From NCBI GenBank assembly GCA_041567315.1, contig JBFGCA010000151.1:1-8835 (forward strand): a stretch of 8,835 bases of DNA, written 5' to 3'. Both the position numbers and the translations under genes were made by a program. This document shows, one piece after another, positions 6,339 through 8,835 of this stretch; positions within the stretch are counted from its first letter, which is position 1; every line of letters starts with the position of its first letter. Source of the DNA: JBFGCA01 sp041567315 (GTDB lineage: Bacteria > Acidobacteriota > Thermoanaerobaculia > Multivoradales > JAHEKO01). Below the pieces are notes generated by a model, which worked only from the letters and a program-made list of their open reading frames with translations, was not told where the DNA came from and did no database searches.

Positions 6339-6411
6339 GCGGCTGGTGCTCGAGCGGCTCCTGGTCTCGACCTCTCCAGGGGTCGGCTCGCAATAGAGTG
6401 GCCGCCCCCGC
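6339..6411. other. Short intergenic region with weak hairpin and -10-like hexamer
   Basis: These 73 nt lie between the aminotransferase and the small membrane protein gene. CTCCTGG (6358-6364) can pair with CCAGGGG (6376-6382), with one G-U pair and an 11-nt loop, but no T-run follows, so termination is doubtful. TAGAGT (6394-6399) resembles a -10 element and ends 12 nt before the ATG at 6412. No Shine-Dalgarno is visible for that ATG. Confidence 0.3.
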
Positions 6412-6918
6412 ATGAGCGACCACGCGATCGAGCTTCAGGTAGAGCCGGCCGGAGCCCTGGCGGCGGTCAAGGAGGCGGCCGAGCTGTGGGGCGCCGGCTG
6501 GGAGCCCGGGGTGGCCGGCGGGCGGCTGGCGCTGCCGGTAGTGCGCGGAGTACGGCGCGGGGTGCTGCGCGGCCGGTTGTCGGTGCGCGGCGAAGGCCGG
6601 CGAGGCGAAACGGGCCGCACCACCCTGGCCTTCGAGATCGAGGAGGAGCACCAGAGGGTCAACCGGCCGGCCGTGGTGGTCCTGGCCCTGGGCGGCATCG
6701 GCGGCCTGCTGGTCACGCTCTGGCCCTTCCACCCGCCGCTCCTGGCCTTCGCTCCGGTCGCCGTGGTCTTCGCCTTCGCGGCCTGGCTGCTGGTCGCCTC
6801 GCGGCTCCGGACCAGCGGTCCCGACGACTTCCTGCGGCTGGTGGGGGAGCTGGCCGGGGAGCCGCCCGGTGGGAACGGCGACCGCGAAGCGCCTGGCGGT
6901 CGCCGCGCTCAGAGGTAG
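6412..6918 (+). CDS. Hypothetical protein with two transmembrane helices
   Basis: I do not recognise this 168-residue protein. Residues 1-82 are soluble and of mixed polarity, with alternating hydrophobic/charged stretches compatible with beta strands (for example RRGVLRGRLSVRGEGRRGE and RTTLAFEIEEEH). Two hydrophobic segments follow, about 87-104 (VVVLALGGIGGLLVTLWP) and 108-129 (PPLLAFAPVAVVFAFAAWLL), joined by a tight FHPP turn. A soluble tail of about 38 residues ends Gly/Arg-rich. There is no signal peptide, so both ends probably face the cytoplasm. Start is ATG at 6412. The gene follows the aminotransferase by 73 nt, and its last 10 nt overlap the convergent sulfotransferase gene. Codon use matches the neighbours and the frame is intact, which supports it as real. 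Confidence 0.7.
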   Translation: MSDHAIELQVEPAGALAAVKEAAELWGAGWEPGVAGGRLALPVVRGVRRGVLRGRLSVRGEGRRGETGRTTLAFEIEEEHQRVNRPAVVVLALGGIGGLLVTLWPFHPPLLAFAPVAVVFAFAAWLLVASRLRTSGPDDFLRLVGELAGEPPGGNGDREAPGGRRAQR

Positions 6919-7862
6919 CCGAGCGTCGCGAGCGCCTCGCCACAGGCGGCCTGCAAACGCTGCTGCTCGGGCTCTTCGAGGCCAGGAAAGCGCAGCGGCA
7001 CCCGGCGGACGATGCGCGCCTGGCGCTCGGCCCAGGCGCGGTCGCCGACGCTGGGCTCGGCGCGGTCGAGCAGGAAGCCGGAAAGCGCGAGCAGCGTCTC
7101 GGCCGGGCGGGTCACCAGCTCCTCGTAGGCAAGGTCCATCCGCTGCTCGGCGGGCAGCTCGGCGAGCGCCGCCGCAGCATCGACCACCCAGCGGTTGACC
7201 ATCGCCGCCAGCTCCTCGACCGGGGGCGTGTAGGTCCAGTCCCACTCCCCGAGGTCGGGGTCCCGCTCCAGCTCCAGATAGAGCCGGAAGAACGAGCCGG
7301 TCAGCATCGAGATCGCCACCTCGCGGGTGTCGCGGTAGTTGTGGACCACCTTGGCGTCGGGCCAGACCTCGAGAATCCGCCGGGCGTGGGGTAGCGAGCC
7401 GCCGGTCCGCTCGACCCACCGGCGCGCCCAGAAGCGGTCGCGCAGCCAGTCGAAGAAGGCGACCAGATGATCGGCGATCGGCGCCTCGCCCCATCGTGCG
7501 ACCTCCTCGCCCGCCTCCTCGTAGAGGGCCATCGGGTCGCCGCCGGTGAGGAACGGCAGGGTGTAGCTGGTGAGCAGCGACACCATCTCGTCCTCCGGGT
7601 GGAGGAACAGCAGCTCGGCGGTGGGACACTGCCGCCAGTAGGCGATCCGCTGGGGGTAGGACGGCCGGCTCAGGATGGCGAAGAACTCGCGGCCACTCAC
7701 CACCCGGGCGCGGTCGAAATAGGGCTCTTCGCCCACCGGCTCGAACAGGTCCGAGACGCAGAGCAGCTCGGGGTGGCTCTGGATCATCCGCGCCAGCAGC
7801 GTCGACCCGGCGCGCCCCGAGCTGAGCACGAAGATCGGCCTCTGCGACGGTCTCCAGGTCAT
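6909..7862 (-). CDS. Sulfotransferase family protein (PAPS-dependent)
   Basis: This 317-residue protein has the two PAPS-binding signatures of sulfotransferases. The 5'-phosphosulfate loop is PIFVLSSGRAGSTLLARM (residues 9-26, core SSGRAGSTLL). The 3'-phosphate site is KVVHNYRDTREVAISM (171-186), with the expected R177 and S185. It would transfer sulfate from PAPS to an unknown hydroxyl or amine acceptor in the cytoplasm. There is no signal peptide or membrane segment. The mid-region (residues 60-165) is the variable acceptor part and does not reveal the substrate. Start is ATG at 7862-7860, directly followed by the P-loop-like strand. The gene converges on, and overlaps by 10 nt, the two-helix membrane protein gene, and diverges from the PASTA protein gene. 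No PAPS-synthesis genes are in the window. Confidence 0.85.
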   Translation of the reverse strand: MTWRPSQRPIFVLSSGRAGSTLLARMIQSHPELLCVSDLFEPVGEEPYFDRARVVSGREFFAILSRPSYPQRIAYWRQCPTAELLFLHPEDEMVSLLTSYTLPFLTGGDPMALYEEAGEEVARWGEAPIADHLVAFFDWLRDRFWARRWVERTGGSLPHARRILEVWPDAKVVHNYRDTREVAISMLTGSFFRLYLELERDPDLGEWDWTYTPPVEELAAMVNRWVVDAAAALAELPAEQRMDLAYEELVTRPAETLLALSGFLLDRAEPSVGDRAWAERQARIVRRVPLRFPGLEEPEQQRLQAACGEALATLGYL

Positions 7863-7910
7863 AGCGGCACAACGTGCCCCGATGTACTTGGGGCGGGCCG
7901 GGTTATATCA
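7863..7910. promoter_or_regulatory. Divergent region between sulfotransferase and PASTA protein genes
   Basis: These 48 nt contain an A/T-rich patch, TTATATCATT (7903-7912), in a G/C-rich setting. On the minus strand TATAAC (complement of 7902-7907) could be a -10 element 39 nt before the sulfotransferase ATG. A small dyad, GCCCC (7876-7880) with GGGGC (7890-7894) and a 9-nt loop, would fall in that gene's leader. No good -35 is visible for either direction, so this is a suggestion only. Confidence 0.3.
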
Positions 7911-8835
7911 TTGGCGATCATCTCTCAGCCGAACAGCCATCGCGCCGCGGCGGCAAGCACCGACCCCCGTCGGCTCGCCCGCTGGAGGCGTCTGGCGGTC
8001 GGACTTGGGCTCCTCGCCACTGGCGTCGCGGCACAGACCGTCGGGGGCAAGGGCGACCCCGCCGACCGACCCACCGTCTGCTGGCAGGCGGTGGACGCCG
8101 CCGCCGTGGCTTGGCCGGTCCGGCCGCTCGGGCGACGCCAGGCCAAGCTCCTGGCCGGGCGCGGCTGGCTCGCCGCCACTGACGGCGCCCACCCCGAGAC
8201 CCTGCTCACCTGGGGCGATCAGGCGCGGGCGGAATCCGGGACCTATGCCAGCGAGGTGGTGAGAAGCGCCATGCCGCAGGTGTTTCTCCGCGAGCCGGAG
8301 GGCAAGCGGGCGATTGGGATCCACGCCTTCGATCGCGACAGCGGGGTCCGGCGCCTGACGGTGCGGACGGTGGCTGCGGGGGGCGGCGCCTGCACGGCCG
8401 CCGGCGCCGACGACTCGCTGGAGATCGAGGCGGTCAACGCCCGCGGCCACAGCACCTGCTTCAGCTGGCCACTGGCCGACGCCGACCCACTGGCCGCCCT
8501 GATCTCCGACGCCGGGACCGGCAAGCGCTGCTTGCCGATCGTCGCGCCGGACCTGGTGGGCCGCACCCTGGCCGAGGCGCGACGGCTACTGGAGGACGAG
8601 GGGCTGGGGGCCGGCAGGGTCGAGGAGCGCGCGGCCGAAGCTCCTCCCGGCCAGGTGGTGGCCCAGGATCCGGGACCCGGCGCGCCGTTGAGCGGCGGGG
8701 CGCGGGTCGACCTCGTGGTCGCTGGCGAGCGGCTGGTGCAGGTGCCCGATCTGATGGGCCAGACCCTGCCGCGGGCCGCAGCGAGGCTCGCGCCGGTGGG
8801 CCTGGAGCTGGTGGTGCGCTCGGGCGGGCTCGACC
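7911..8835 (+). CDS. Exported PASTA-repeat protein, partial at right edge
   Basis: The frame runs from TTG at 7911 to the window edge without a stop (308 complete codons). Residues 20-42 look like a signal peptide: basic RRLARWRRL, a hydrophobic core AVGLGLLATGVA, and a likely cleavage after VAA before QT. Residues about 45-210 form a region I do not recognise, with cysteines at 57, 161, 183 and 207 that could form disulfides outside the cytoplasm. PASTA repeat 1 spans about 213-273 (PDLVGRTLAEARRLLEDEG, later PGQVVAQDPGPGAPL and VDLVVAG). Repeat 2 starts at 278 (VPDLMGQTLPRAAARL) and is cut. PASTA domains typically bind peptidoglycan or act as cell-wall-side modules of kinases and penicillin-binding proteins. 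No kinase or transpeptidase domain precedes them here. The TTG is the only ATG, GTG or TTG that keeps the signal peptide; the next in-frame one is GTG 8091. No Shine-Dalgarno is seen. Confidence 0.8.
   Translation, partial: MAIISQPNSHRAAAASTDPRRLARWRRLAVGLGLLATGVAAQTVGGKGDPADRPTVCWQAVDAAAVAWPVRPLGRRQAKLLAGRGWLAATDGAHPETLLTWGDQARAESGTYASEVVRSAMPQVFLREPEGKRAIGIHAFDRDSGVRRLTVRTVAAGGGACTAAGADDSLEIEAVNARGHSTCFSWPLADADPLAALISDAGTGKRCLPIVAPDLVGRTLAEARRLLEDEGLGAGRVEERAAEAPPGQVVAQDPGPGAPLSGGARVDLVVAGERLVQVPDLMGQTLPRAAARLAPVGLELVVRSGGLD

Noticed and set aside
6358..6382. Intrinsic terminator after the aminotransferase
   Set aside because: The stem is only 7 bp with a G-U pair, the loop is 11 nt and no T-run follows.
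6094..7872. A 592-codon minus-strand open frame across the sulfotransferase and aminotransferase
   Set aside because: Its composition is low-complexity Arg/Pro/Ala, it covers two well-supported genes in other frames or strands, and it has no family signature.
1..8835. CRISPR arrays, tRNA or rRNA genes, insertion sequences, prophage or defence genes
   Set aside because: I found no regularly spaced repeats, no cloverleaf or rRNA-like stretch, no transposase or integrase motifs, and no composition break suggesting an inserted element.

Overview
The window is dense, very G+C-rich bacterial chromosome with strong G/C preference at third codon positions. It carries a complete bacillithiol (BSH) biosynthesis set. 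BSH genes are known from Bacillota, Bacteroidota/Chlorobi, Deinococcota and Acidobacteriota. The high G+C and the frequent GTG starts fit Acidobacteriota or Deinococcota better than the low-G+C groups, but this placement is inference; no rRNA or other strong phylogenetic marker is present.

Layout. (1) Positions 1-87, minus strand: the first 29 codons of an unidentified protein with a proline-rich start, cut by the window edge. (2) Positions 218-4427, minus strand: a tight four-gene operon read right to left as SAM-dependent methyltransferase, bshC, bshB, bshA. BshA joins GlcNAc to malate, BshB deacetylates the product and BshC adds cysteine to give BSH. The methyltransferase at the head, overlapping bshC by 44 nt, is a good candidate for an NmbA-type enzyme that N-methylates BSH. 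(3) Positions 4428-4495: a short, relatively A/T-rich divergent promoter region. Each flanking gene has a -10-like hexamer 6-8 nt before its GTG start, which suggests leaderless transcripts. (4) Positions 4496-6338, plus strand: dusB, then a class IV PLP aminotransferase that overlaps the dusB stop and has no ATG, GTG or TTG start; CTG at 5472 is the best candidate. (5) Positions 6412-6918, plus strand: a small unrecognised protein with two membrane helices. (6) Positions 6909-7862, minus strand: a PAPS-type sulfotransferase, convergent with and overlapping the small membrane protein by 10 nt. (7) From 7911 to the right edge, plus strand: an exported PASTA-repeat protein, cut by the window.

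The coherent unit is the BSH operon, a low-molecular-weight thiol pathway with a probable tailoring step. The remaining genes are housekeeping or of unclear relation to it. I see no tRNA, rRNA, CRISPR array, insertion sequence or prophage. No gap longer than 130 nt lacks a gene.
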